From the NCBI RefSeq assembly GCF_009674775.1, contig NZ_WKKE01000001.1:186001-250000 (forward strand): DNA of 64,000 nucleotides. Reading direction: 5' to 3'. Each line of letters begins with the position of its first letter. Within the stretch, counting starts at the first letter, position 1. This stretch comes from Flavobacterium sp. LC2016-23 (lineage in GTDB: Bacteria > Bacteroidota > Bacteroidia > Flavobacteriales > Flavobacteriaceae). Shown here piece after piece: positions 1-7,047 of the stretch. Position numbers and translations under genes: made by a program. The notes beneath the pieces are model-generated. The model did no database searches. It saw nothing but the letters and a program-made list of their open reading frames with translations, and was not told where the DNA came from.

Positions 1-100
1 TTCGATAAATGCATTAGGCTTTAAGCAATAAGCCTTAAGCAAAAACACAAAGTTAAAAAAGCCTAGAGCGTACAGCTTAAAGCCTAAAGCCAGAAATAAA

Positions 101-2191
101 ATGGAAAGTTTTAGAACAGAAATAGAAAATCCGATAGTTCAGAAAGAGATTATCGATCTTGAAAAAAAGATTCACTTATTCCGTGGAGGAAAAATTGACG
201 ATGAGCGTTTTCGCAGTCTTCGTTTAGCACGAGGTATTTACGGACAACGTCAGGAAGGCGTACAAATGATTCGTATTAAATTGCCTTACGGTAAAGTAAC
301 GAGCGAACAATTGGTGCGAATTACCAAAGTTTCCGATGAATATTCAACCGGACGTTTGCATATAACAACCCGTCAGGACATTCAGATTCACTATGTAAGT
401 TTAGACAGAACTCCGGAGCTTTGGGCAAACCTGGCCAAAGACGATATTACGTTGCGTGAAGCTTGTGGTAACACGGTTAGAAATATTACAGGAAGCGAAC
501 TAGCTGGTGTAGACGTAAACGAACCGTTTGACGTTTCGCCTTATGCCCATGGACTTTTCCAATATTTATTAAGAAATCCAATTTGTCAGGAAATGGGACG
601 TAAATTTAAAATTTCGTTCTCATCCTCTGAAGAAGATACCGCTTTGAGTTATTTACACGATTTAGGATTTATTCCTAAAATTGTAAATGGTGAAAAAGGG
701 TTTAAAATCATGTTTGGGGGAGGTTTGGGCTCACAGCCGGCGCATGCCGAATTGCTTTCAGAGTTTGTTCCCGTAAACCAGATTATTCCAACAGCAGAAG
801 GAATCATCCGTATTTTTGACCGCTATGGTGAGCGTGCCAAAAGAATGAAAGCACGTATGAAGTTCCTGATCAAAGAAATGGGAAGAGATGTTTTCCTTGA
901 TCTGGTTGAAAAAGAGAAAAAAGCAATTGCTTTTGAAACGTACGAAATAGATACAACTGCTTTTGATGGTCCGATTCCGGAACCATTATTAGAAGTGCCG
1001 CAAGTTACGATTGAAGATACCGCAGCTTATGAATCGTGGAAAGAATCGAATGTAATTGCACAAAAACAAGCAGGTTATTACGCGATCGGAATCAAAGTTT
1101 TATTAGGCGATTTTTATACCGATAAAGCGAGATTGTTAGCCGACTTAATTAAAAATTATGCTGCCAATGAATTACGTTTTTCATTGCGTCAAAATATTGT
1201 AATCCGTCACGTAAAAGAGGAAAATCTTCCTTTCTTTTATCAGGAATTAGCCAAATTGGACTTTGTTCATTTAGGTTATAATTCGACAGCGGATATTACA
1301 GCTTGTCCGGGTACTGATACTTGTAATTTGGGGATTGCAAGTAGTACCGGTATAGCTGAAGAATTAGAAAGAGTAATCAATTCCGAGTACCCTCAGTACA
1401 AAAACAACCGTGAAATTGAAATCAAAATCAGTGGCTGTATGAATGCCTGCGGACAACACAATATGTCGGCAATTGGTTTTCAGGGAATGTCTATCAACTC
1501 CGGAAAATTGGTAGCGCCAGCCTTACAGGTTTTACTGGGCGGAGGAAGATTAGGAAACGGAGCTGGACGTTTTGCTGACAAAGTGATTAAAATTCCAAGC
1601 CGAAGAGGACCAGATGCATTGCGTACCATTTTAAATGATTTTGATGCGAATGCCAAAGGAGAAAAATTCCTGAATTATTACGATCTGAAAGGGGAGAAAT
1701 ATTTCTATGAAATTTTAAAGCCATTTGCAGATGTAACCAATTTAACAGAAGCTGATTTTATTGATTGGGGGAATGCCGATAACTACGTAAAAGCAGTTGG
1801 AGTAGGAGAATGTGCCGGAGTTGTCATAGATTTAGTGGCTACTTTATTATTAGAAGCCAAAGATAAACTGACTTTCGCCCAGGAATCATTCAACGAAGGA
1901 AAATGGTCAGATGCAATCTATCATGCTTACGCCGGATTTGTTAATGGTGCCAAAGCGTTATTGCTTGCAGAAAATGAAAAAACAAACCATCACGCAGGAA
2001 TTGTAGACCTGTTTGACAATGTTTTTGTTTCAACTCAGAAAATCGAACTGGCAACAACATTCAGAGAATTGGTATATCAAATCAATCAGAATGAACCTTC
2101 AGAAGCATTTGCAAAACAATACATTCAGCAAGGAATTTCATTTTTTGATATTATAGAAAAATACAGAGCTCAAGAATTAGCAAATGCTTAA
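101..2191 (+). CDS. Siroheme/[4Fe-4S] sulfite (nitrite) reductase with C-terminal HEPN-like domain
   Basis: Reduces sulfite to sulfide (possibly nitrite to ammonia) in the cytoplasm using six electrons. The protein has 696 residues. Two ferredoxin-like/sulfite reductase repeats fill about residues 1-530, and the cluster ligands are visible as CPGTDTC (C402, C408) and CMNAC (C446, C450). The last ~140 residues are an all-helical HEPN-like extension not found in classical CysI/NirA; it has no evident Rx4-6H nuclease motif. The gene overlaps the siroheme methyltransferase start by 8 bases, and the next gene also makes siroheme, which supports the siroheme assignment. Sulfite is favoured over nitrite because methionine synthesis genes follow and no nitrate genes are nearby, but substrate choice is inferred. 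The electron donor could be ferredoxin fed by the flavoprotein at 3682. Confidence 0.92.
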   Translation: MESFRTEIENPIVQKEIIDLEKKIHLFRGGKIDDERFRSLRLARGIYGQRQEGVQMIRIKLPYGKVTSEQLVRITKVSDEYSTGRLHITTRQDIQIHYVSLDRTPELWANLAKDDITLREACGNTVRNITGSELAGVDVNEPFDVSPYAHGLFQYLLRNPICQEMGRKFKISFSSSEEDTALSYLHDLGFIPKIVNGEKGFKIMFGGGLGSQPAHAELLSEFVPVNQIIPTAEGIIRIFDRYGERAKRMKARMKFLIKEMGRDVFLDLVEKEKKAIAFETYEIDTTAFDGPIPEPLLEVPQVTIEDTAAYESWKESNVIAQKQAGYYAIGIKVLLGDFYTDKARLLADLIKNYAANELRFSLRQNIVIRHVKEENLPFFYQELAKLDFVHLGYNSTADITACPGTDTCNLGIASSTGIAEELERVINSEYPQYKNNREIEIKISGCMNACGQHNMSAIGFQGMSINSGKLVAPALQVLLGGGRLGNGAGRFADKVIKIPSRRGPDALRTILNDFDANAKGEKFLNYYDLKGEKYFYEILKPFADVTNLTEADFIDWGNADNYVKAVGVGECAGVVIDLVATLLLEAKDKLTFAQESFNEGKWSDAIYHAYAGFVNGAKALLLAENEKTNHHAGIVDLFDNVFVSTQKIELATTFRELVYQINQNEPSEAFAKQYIQQGISFFDIIEKYRAQELANA

Positions 2192-2960
2192 GACGATAAA
2201 ACCCAAAGTAACTTTAGTTGGTGCAGGTCCCGGCGATCCGGATTTGCTTACGCTGAAAGCCGTAAAAGCACTGGCTGAAGCGAATGTGGTTTTGTACGAT
2301 GCATTGGCCAATGATGAAATATTAGCACACGCTCCCAAAAATGCGATCCGTATTTTTGTAGGGAAAAAAATAGGAAATCACGCTTATACACAGGATCAGA
2401 TCAACCAGCTGATAGTTGACAATGCTTTGACTTATGGAAACGTGGTTCGGTTAAAAGGCGGAGACCCTTTTATTTTCGGGCGTGGAAGCGAAGAAATCGA
2501 ATTTGTTGAAAGTTTCGGAATTCCGACCGTTGTAGTACCCGGAATTTCTTCAGTAGTTGCCGTTCCGGCGAGTCAGGGAATTTCGATTACAAAAAGAGGT
2601 GTTTCGGAGAGTTTCTGGGCCATTACGGGTACCACTTCAGACCGGAAATTATCGTCAGACATAGCTTTGGCTGCACAATCTTCTGCAACAGTGGTCATTT
2701 TAATGGGAATGCACAAACTGTCTCAAATTGTCGATTTGTTTCAAAAAGAAAACAAAGGAAATTTACCCGTAGCGATTATTCAGAACGGAACAACCAAAGA
2801 AGAAAAAGTAGGTATCGGAAGAGTAGATTCGATTTTAGATATAGTAAAAGAGCAACAATTAAGTTCTCCGGCGATTATTGTTTTGGGAGAAGTGGTTCGT
2901 GAAAGTAATAAATTAAAAGGTTTTTACGAAGAATTTCTATCACAGGAAATCGTTCGATAA
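2184..2960 (+). CDS. cobA: Uroporphyrinogen-III C-methyltransferase (SUMT)
   Basis: Transfers two methyl groups from SAM to uroporphyrinogen III, giving precorrin-2 for siroheme. The 258-residue protein matches a stand-alone SUMT: glycine-rich SAM/tetrapyrrole loop VGAGPGDPDLLTLKA near the N-terminus, GDPFIFGRG near residue 93, and VPGISSVVAVPA around 118. The ATG at 2184 lies inside the end of the sulfite reductase gene (8-base overlap), so the two are translationally coupled. It is separate from the dehydrogenase that follows, unlike the fused CysG of enterobacteria. The N-terminal start is fixed by the overlap. Confidence 0.95.
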   Translation: MLKTIKPKVTLVGAGPGDPDLLTLKAVKALAEANVVLYDALANDEILAHAPKNAIRIFVGKKIGNHAYTQDQINQLIVDNALTYGNVVRLKGGDPFIFGRGSEEIEFVESFGIPTVVVPGISSVVAVPASQGISITKRGVSESFWAITGTTSDRKLSSDIALAAQSSATVVILMGMHKLSQIVDLFQKENKGNLPVAIIQNGTTKEEKVGIGRVDSILDIVKEQQLSSPAIIVLGEVVRESNKLKGFYEEFLSQEIVR

Positions 2961-3002
2961 GATAAAAATCATCTAATTTTGATTGGATGAAAATAAATTA
3001 AA

Positions 3003-3584
3003 ATGGAACAGAACGAATTATATCCCATATTCTTAAAACTTCATAATCTGAATGTGTTGATTGTGGGCGGAGGAAACGTTGGATTAGAGAAACTTTCTTT
3101 TTTGTTAAAGTCCAGTCCAAACGCCAATGTTGAGGTGGTAGCACCGGACTTTCATTTGGAAATCAAAGTTTTAGCTGAAAAGCATCCTTCAATTAAATTG
3201 ACGGAAGCGCGGTTCAAAAAAAGAATGCTCAAAAAGCGCCATATGGTAATCGCTTGTACCGATGATTTAAAGGTCAATAAAAGAGTATACGATTTGTGCC
3301 GAAAGCGTTATCTGATTTGCAACATTGCTGATACACCGGATTTATGTGATTATTATTTAGGCGGAATTGTTACCAAGGGAAATGTAAAAATCGCCATTTC
3401 AACCAACGGAAAATCGCCAACAACCGCCAAAAGACTGCGGGAGTTTTTCGAAGAAGTGATCCCGGAAGATATCAATCAGATGGTGGAGAATCTCAATGAG
3501 TACAGGAAAACTTTAAAAGGCGATTTTGAGGAAAAGGTGAAGCGAATGAACGAAATCACCAATTCATTAAAAAATAAAGAGTAA
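3003..3584 (+). CDS. Precorrin-2 dehydrogenase / sirohydrochlorin ferrochelatase
   Basis: Oxidises precorrin-2 to sirohydrochlorin with NAD+ and probably inserts Fe2+ to give siroheme (Met8p/CysG N-terminal type). The 193-residue protein has a Rossmann nucleotide loop VGGGNVGLEKL at about residues 21-31, the VIACTDD segment, and the NIADTPDLCDYYLGG motif carrying the conserved aspartate used by the bifunctional enzyme. STNGKSPTTAKRLREFFEE is the usual C-terminal signature. It begins 42 bases after the methyltransferase stop, so one transcript can supply reductase and cofactor. Whether it chelates iron itself is inferred from family knowledge. Confidence 0.92.
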   Translation: MEQNELYPIFLKLHNLNVLIVGGGNVGLEKLSFLLKSSPNANVEVVAPDFHLEIKVLAEKHPSIKLTEARFKKRMLKKRHMVIACTDDLKVNKRVYDLCRKRYLICNIADTPDLCDYYLGGIVTKGNVKIAISTNGKSPTTAKRLREFFEEVIPEDINQMVENLNEYRKTLKGDFEEKVKRMNEITNSLKNKE

Positions 3585-3681
3585 AAAATTTCACAAGGAA
3601 ATCAATGACAAAAATCATTGGCAAAAGAATAATTTATTCGTTTCTTTGTATTATTAAGAATGATTATAAACAACAAGCATA

Positions 3682-4734
3682 ATGATTAAAACAGATATAC
3701 TTATAATTGGAGCAGGACCAACAGGTTTATTTGCCGTTTTTGAGGCAGGATTATTAAAATTAAAATGTCATATTTTGGATGCTTTACCACAAGCAGGCGG
3801 ACAACTTTCAGAATTGTACCCAAAAAAGCCTATTTATGATATTCCCGGATTCCCGGAAGTTTTGGCAGGAGATTTAATTGATAACCTACAGGAACAAATT
3901 AAACAGTTCGAGCCGGGTTACACTTTAGGAGAACGTGCTGAAACGATCGAAAAACAAGAAGACGGAAGTTTTATCGTAACCTCAAATAAGGGAACTAAAT
4001 TTCACGCACCGGTTATTGCTATTGCCGGAGGTTTGGGAAGTTTTGAGCCCCGCAAACCACTTATAGAAGATATAGGTTTTTATGAAGATAAGGGAGTAAA
4101 ATATTTCATCAAAAATCCGGAGAAATTCAGGGACAAAAGAGTAGTGATTGCCGGAGGAGGAGACTCAGCTTTAGACTGGAGTATTTTCCTTTCTAACGTA
4201 GCTTCAGAAGTTACTTTAATTCACCGAAGAAACGAATTTAGAGGAGCTTTAGATTCTGTAGAAAAAGTGCAGGAACTAAAAACAGCCGGAAAAATTAAAC
4301 TAATCACCCCTGCAGAAGTAATCGGAATTAATGGTGCTGAGCATGTGGAGTCTTTAGATATCGAAGAAAACGGAGCACACCGCAAAATCGAAACTGATTT
4401 CTTTATTCCGCTTTTCGGATTAACGCCAAAATTAGGACCAATCGGAGACTGGGGACTTGAAATCGAGAAAAACGCGATTAAAGTAAACAATGCCTTGGAT
4501 TACCAAACTAACATTCCCGGAATTTTCGCAATCGGAGACGTAAATACATACCCTGGAAAATTAAAATTGATTCTTTGCGGTTTCCACGAAGCCACTTTAA
4601 TGTGCCAGGCAGCCTACCAAATCATCAATCCGGGTAAAAAATACGTTTTAAAATATACAACAGTTTCCGGTGTTGACGGTTTCGACGGAACCCGTAAAGA
4701 AGCGCCAAAAGCGGTTGTGAAAGCGATTGTTTAA
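3682..4734 (+). CDS. Ferredoxin-NADP(+) reductase-like, thioredoxin-reductase-type flavoprotein
   Basis: A 350-residue FAD/NAD(P)H oxidoreductase of the bacterial TrxR-like FNR family (YumC/CT1512 type). The FAD loop GAGPTG is at about residues 9-14, the NADPH loop GGGDSALDW near 160, and the C-terminal FAD motif is GDVNTYPG. The CxxC redox pair of true thioredoxin reductase is absent, which is why FNR is preferred. It lies 97 bases after the siroheme gene on the same strand and may supply reduced ferredoxin to the sulfite reductase; this partnership is inferred from position. A terminator hairpin follows at 4781. Confidence 0.88.
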   Translation: MIKTDILIIGAGPTGLFAVFEAGLLKLKCHILDALPQAGGQLSELYPKKPIYDIPGFPEVLAGDLIDNLQEQIKQFEPGYTLGERAETIEKQEDGSFIVTSNKGTKFHAPVIAIAGGLGSFEPRKPLIEDIGFYEDKGVKYFIKNPEKFRDKRVVIAGGGDSALDWSIFLSNVASEVTLIHRRNEFRGALDSVEKVQELKTAGKIKLITPAEVIGINGAEHVESLDIEENGAHRKIETDFFIPLFGLTPKLGPIGDWGLEIEKNAIKVNNALDYQTNIPGIFAIGDVNTYPGKLKLILCGFHEATLMCQAAYQIINPGKKYVLKYTTVSGVDGFDGTRKEAPKAVVKAIV

Positions 4735-4780
4735 GTTGCTAAGACACTAAGACACTAAGGTTCCAAGATTTTTATACATA

Positions 4781-4810
4781 AGGCTCAAACTATTAGTTTG
4801 GGCCTTTTTC
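4781..4810 (+). terminator. Rho-independent terminator after the FNR-like gene
   Basis: Ten-base arms (4781-4790 and 4796-4805, one G-T pair) around a five-base loop, followed directly by a T run. It closes the sulfite-reduction transcript 47 bases after the stop codon. Confidence 0.8.
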
Positions 4811-4854
4811 GGTTTTTTAAACATCGATGCTTTTGGGAAAGACCATAAACATAA

Positions 4855-4945
4855 CCAGTGGTTTCAACCACTGGAGCGTAATGCATATCAAAATGCATTG
4901 TGACGTTGCATAATCACGATCCGTCTTCCACGGTTAAAACCGTGG
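4855..4945. repeat. REP-like cluster of three short palindromes
   Basis: Three perfect palindromes occur close together: CCAGTGGTT-TC-AACCACTGG (4855-4874), AATGCAT with its complement (4880-4899), and CCACGGTT-AA-AACCGTGG (4928-4945). The outer two share the layout of a 'ggttnaacc' core and resemble REP units dispersed in Bacteroidota. It is non-coding. No transposase is nearby. Confidence 0.6.
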
Positions 4946-5080
4946 GCTGTATTTGAAAAACATAGGCGAAACTTTAACCTTGGAACCTTAATATCTCAGA
5001 ATTTCGGCACCTTTAAAAAAACCTTAGTCCCGATAGCTATCGGGATAGTTACTTAGCATCTCAGCATCTTCAAAAAAACA

Positions 5081-5112
5081 TTTGCAAATCGCAATGCTAT
5101 TTCATAGCTTTG
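5081..5112 (+). promoter_or_regulatory. Bacteroidota-type promoter for the SAM riboswitch / metH transcript
   Basis: A -33 TTTG (5081-5084) and a -7 TAGCTTTG (5105-5112) are separated by 20 bases, within the spacing known for the Bacteroidota primary sigma factor. Transcription would begin about 5117-5120, some 17 bases before the riboswitch P1 stem, as expected for a leader RNA. Confidence 0.75.
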
Positions 5113-5135
5113 CACTGTTCTTAAAATTATTGAAA

Positions 5136-5245
5136 GTTATCACGAAAGGCGGAGGGAAAGACCCAATGAAACCTTAGCAACCCTTTATCATAAAGAAGGT
5201 GCTACATTCTACTTTATACTATTCTTAGTATTAAAGATAGATAAC
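5136..5245 (+). ncRNA. SAM-I (S-box) riboswitch
   Basis: Senses S-adenosylmethionine and controls the downstream methionine synthase genes. The P1 stem GTTATC (5136-5141) pairs with GATAAC (5240-5245). Inside it are the conserved S-box words: GGCGGAGGGA, then ATGAAACCTTAGCAACC with the K-turn/pseudoknot region, then AAGGTGCTACATTC. The P3 and P4 arms are short and AT-rich. Family knowledge predicts that SAM binding turns expression off. The switch lies between the promoter at 5081 and the homocysteine methyltransferase start at 5461. Confidence 0.93.
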
Positions 5246-5327
5246 ACAAATACATAAACGTATTTCTCAAAACTCTTCCTGACAACCATACAATATTATT
5301 TTACTGAATTCAGTATCATGAGCGATC

Positions 5328-5385
5328 ATTGACGCATTTTTGTCGTCAATTTAAACCTGACGGGTTTTCAAAATCCATCAGGTTT
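5328..5385 (+). promoter_or_regulatory. Two hairpins, candidate expression platform of the riboswitch
   Basis: Hairpin 1 has arms ATTGACG (5328-5334) and CGTCAAT (5344-5350). Hairpin 2 has arms AAACCTGA (5353-5360) and TCAGGTTT (5378-5385), extended inwards by GG/CC and TTTT/AAAA pairs. Neither is followed by a long T run, so a classic terminator is not certain; they lie 80-140 bases after the aptamer. Which one responds to SAM is not visible from sequence alone. Confidence 0.45.
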
Positions 5386-5460
5386 AATTTCGGAATATAA
5401 TTTAATAAAAAACCTGGCCTCTTAGAACCTTAGCGTCTTAGCAGTTAAAAGAAAAAAAAC

Positions 5461-6465
5461 ATGTCAATAACAATTCAGGAAGCAATTAAAAAAAATATCT
5501 TAATCCTTGACGGGGCCATGGGAACGATGCTGCAGCGTTATAACTTCTCCGAAGAAGATTTTCGTGGCGAGCGTTTCAAAGATTTTCCGCATCCGTTAAA
5601 AGGAAACAACGATTTACTATCCATAACACAACCACAAGCCATTCGCGATGTTCACGCTGCGTATTTTGATGCAGGTGCTGACATTGTAGAAACCAATACT
5701 TTTTCAGGAACGACGATCGGTATGGCCGATTATTTCCTGGAAGATCTGGTTTATGAATTAAATTACGAATCGGCTAAACTTGCCCGTGAAGTAGCCGATG
5801 AATTCACCGCTAAAAATCCGGACAAACCGCGTTTCGTCGCCGGTTCTATCGGACCGACCAACAGAACCGCAAGTATGTCACCGGATGTAAACGACCCGGG
5901 TTACAGAGCCGTAACGTTTGATGATTTGCGAATTGCCTACAAGCAACAAGTAGAAGCCTTAATGGATGGAGGCTGTGATTTACTTTTGGTAGAAACCATC
6001 TTTGATACGTTAAATGCCAAAGCAGCACTTTTCGCGATCGAAGAAGTAAAAGACGAACGTAATATCGATATTCCCATCATGGTTTCAGGTACGATTACAG
6101 ATGCTTCCGGAAGGACACTTTCCGGGCAAACGGTAGAAGCTTTCCTGATTTCAGTATCGCATATTCCGTTATTGAGTGTAGGTTTCAATTGTGCTTTAGG
6201 AGCGGATTTATTGAAACCATACCTGAAAACATTGGCACAACATACCAGTTTTAATGTTTCGGCACACCCCAATGCAGGATTGCCAAACGCATTCGGACAA
6301 TACGATGAAACCCCGGAACAAACTCAGGCCTTCATCAAAGAGTATTTAGACGATAATTTAATCAACATCATCGGCGGTTGTTGCGGAACAACTCCGGATC
6401 ATATAAGATTGATTGCTGAGGTTGCGAAGGATTATAAGCCGCGTGTGGCACCGGTTATTGCATAA
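5461..6465 (+). CDS. metH: Homocysteine S-methyltransferase, N-terminal module of split methionine synthase
   Basis: Carries the zinc/homocysteine-activating half-reaction of cobalamin-dependent methionine synthase. The 334-residue protein is a lone Hcy-binding barrel: [12 protein letters not shown] near the N-terminus, and the three zinc cysteines as FNCALG (C244) and GGCCGTTP (C307, C308). It lacks folate, B12 and activation domains, which are encoded separately at 7048. This two-gene layout is usual in Flavobacteria. It is the first gene downstream of the SAM-I riboswitch and so probably repressed by SAM. An unrelated lipoprotein gene starts 25 bases after its stop. Confidence 0.93.
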   Translation: MSITIQEAIKKNILILDGAMGTMLQRYNFSEEDFRGERFKDFPHPLKGNNDLLSITQPQAIRDVHAAYFDAGADIVETNTFSGTTIGMADYFLEDLVYELNYESAKLAREVADEFTAKNPDKPRFVAGSIGPTNRTASMSPDVNDPGYRAVTFDDLRIAYKQQVEALMDGGCDLLLVETIFDTLNAKAALFAIEEVKDERNIDIPIMVSGTITDASGRTLSGQTVEAFLISVSHIPLLSVGFNCALGADLLKPYLKTLAQHTSFNVSAHPNAGLPNAFGQYDETPEQTQAFIKEYLDDNLINIIGGCCGTTPDHIRLIAEVAKDYKPRVAPVIA

Positions 6466-6490
6466 CTTCACCGTGAGTTTTTCAATAAAT

Positions 6491-6811
6491 ATGAAGAAGA
6501 TTTTGTTTCTGATTAGCTTGATGCTTGTAGGCTGTAATTACACAACAAATACAGTTTTTAAGAAAAGGATTAAATGTGAAGATTGTTTAGTTACAAAAGA
6601 AGAAACGGCAGTCGGAATAGCGGAACCGATTTTATTTGAATCATATGGTAAAGATCAAATAGAAGATCAAAGACCTTATACAGTAACAATAGAAAATGAT
6701 TCTATTTGGCATATTGAAGGGACTTTTAATAGCATTGGTTTTGGAGGTGTGTTTGATATTAAAATCTCAGCAAAAAATGGTAAGGTTCTTTATATGATGC
6801 ATGGAAAGTAA
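6491..6811 (+). CDS. Lipoprotein of the NTF2-fold immunity (YbbC/YhhH-like) family
   Basis: The protein has 106 residues from the ATG at 6491. A longer frame opens at 6413 inside metH, but the internal ATG begins a clear type II signal peptide, MKKILFLISLMLVGC, with lipobox LVGC. The mature part contains AVGIAEPILFESYGKDQIED..RPYTV, then IWHIEGTF, GGVFDIKISAKNGKVL and a terminal HGK, a pattern I associate with small NTF2-fold immunity proteins. Such proteins neutralise polymorphic toxins in the family where characterised. No toxin gene is next to it, so its function here is unproven. It sits inside the methionine synthase operon and may be cotranscribed and SAM-regulated. Confidence 0.7.
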   Translation: MKKILFLISLMLVGCNYTTNTVFKKRIKCEDCLVTKEETAVGIAEPILFESYGKDQIEDQRPYTVTIENDSIWHIEGTFNSIGFGGVFDIKISAKNGKVLYMMHGK

Positions 6812-6855
6812 AAAGATAATTGAAAAACAAAATAACATAAATGTCTTTTGAAACC

Positions 6856-6955
6856 AAATTTGCGTGAGGGATAGAAGTGGATAGCCCACAGCCTGACGAA
6901 GGAAGTGCGAGGACTAGGAACGGATAGCCCGACCCGGAGGGACACGCCCAAATTA
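6856..6955. repeat. Structured GC-rich intergenic element between the metH halves
   Basis: A roughly 95-base block is much richer in G and C than its flanks. Its outer ends can pair (AATTTG-CGTG against CACG-CC-CAAATT), and inside it are repeated GGATAGCCC words and a CCC-GGA-GGG hairpin. It encodes no credible peptide. It shares the GATAGAAG(T/C)GG core and a GGATAGC(C/G)(C/G)GA word with the element at 16761-16834, so both look like members of one dispersed family. Whether it is transcribed as an RNA or is a mobile repeat cannot be told here. Confidence 0.6.
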
Positions 6956-7047
6956 ATATAAAAGATTACTGGTTTAAACGCCTAAAAAAATATAGAATAA
7001 AAAACTTAGAACCTTAGTATCTCAGGATCTTAGTAACTTTAAAAGAA

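Larger units (their letters stand above)
4735..5460. other. 726-base gene-free leader: terminator, repeats, promoter, SAM-I riboswitch
   Basis: The interval holds, in order: CTTAG-rich repeat words (4737-4770), the terminator at 4781, the REP-like palindromes at 4855-4945, more CTTAG-type words (4980-5070) with a perfect 18-base palindrome TCCCGATAGCTATCGGGA (5028-5045), a TAnnTTTG promoter, the SAM-I riboswitch, two further hairpins, and CTTAG words just before the start codon. No ORF in it looks real. Confidence 0.8.

Noticed and set aside
1..100. Repeat-like 'aggctttaagcaataagcct' before the sulfite reductase gene
   Set aside because: A short inverted repeat of common AT-rich words; no promoter or riboswitch could be supported there.
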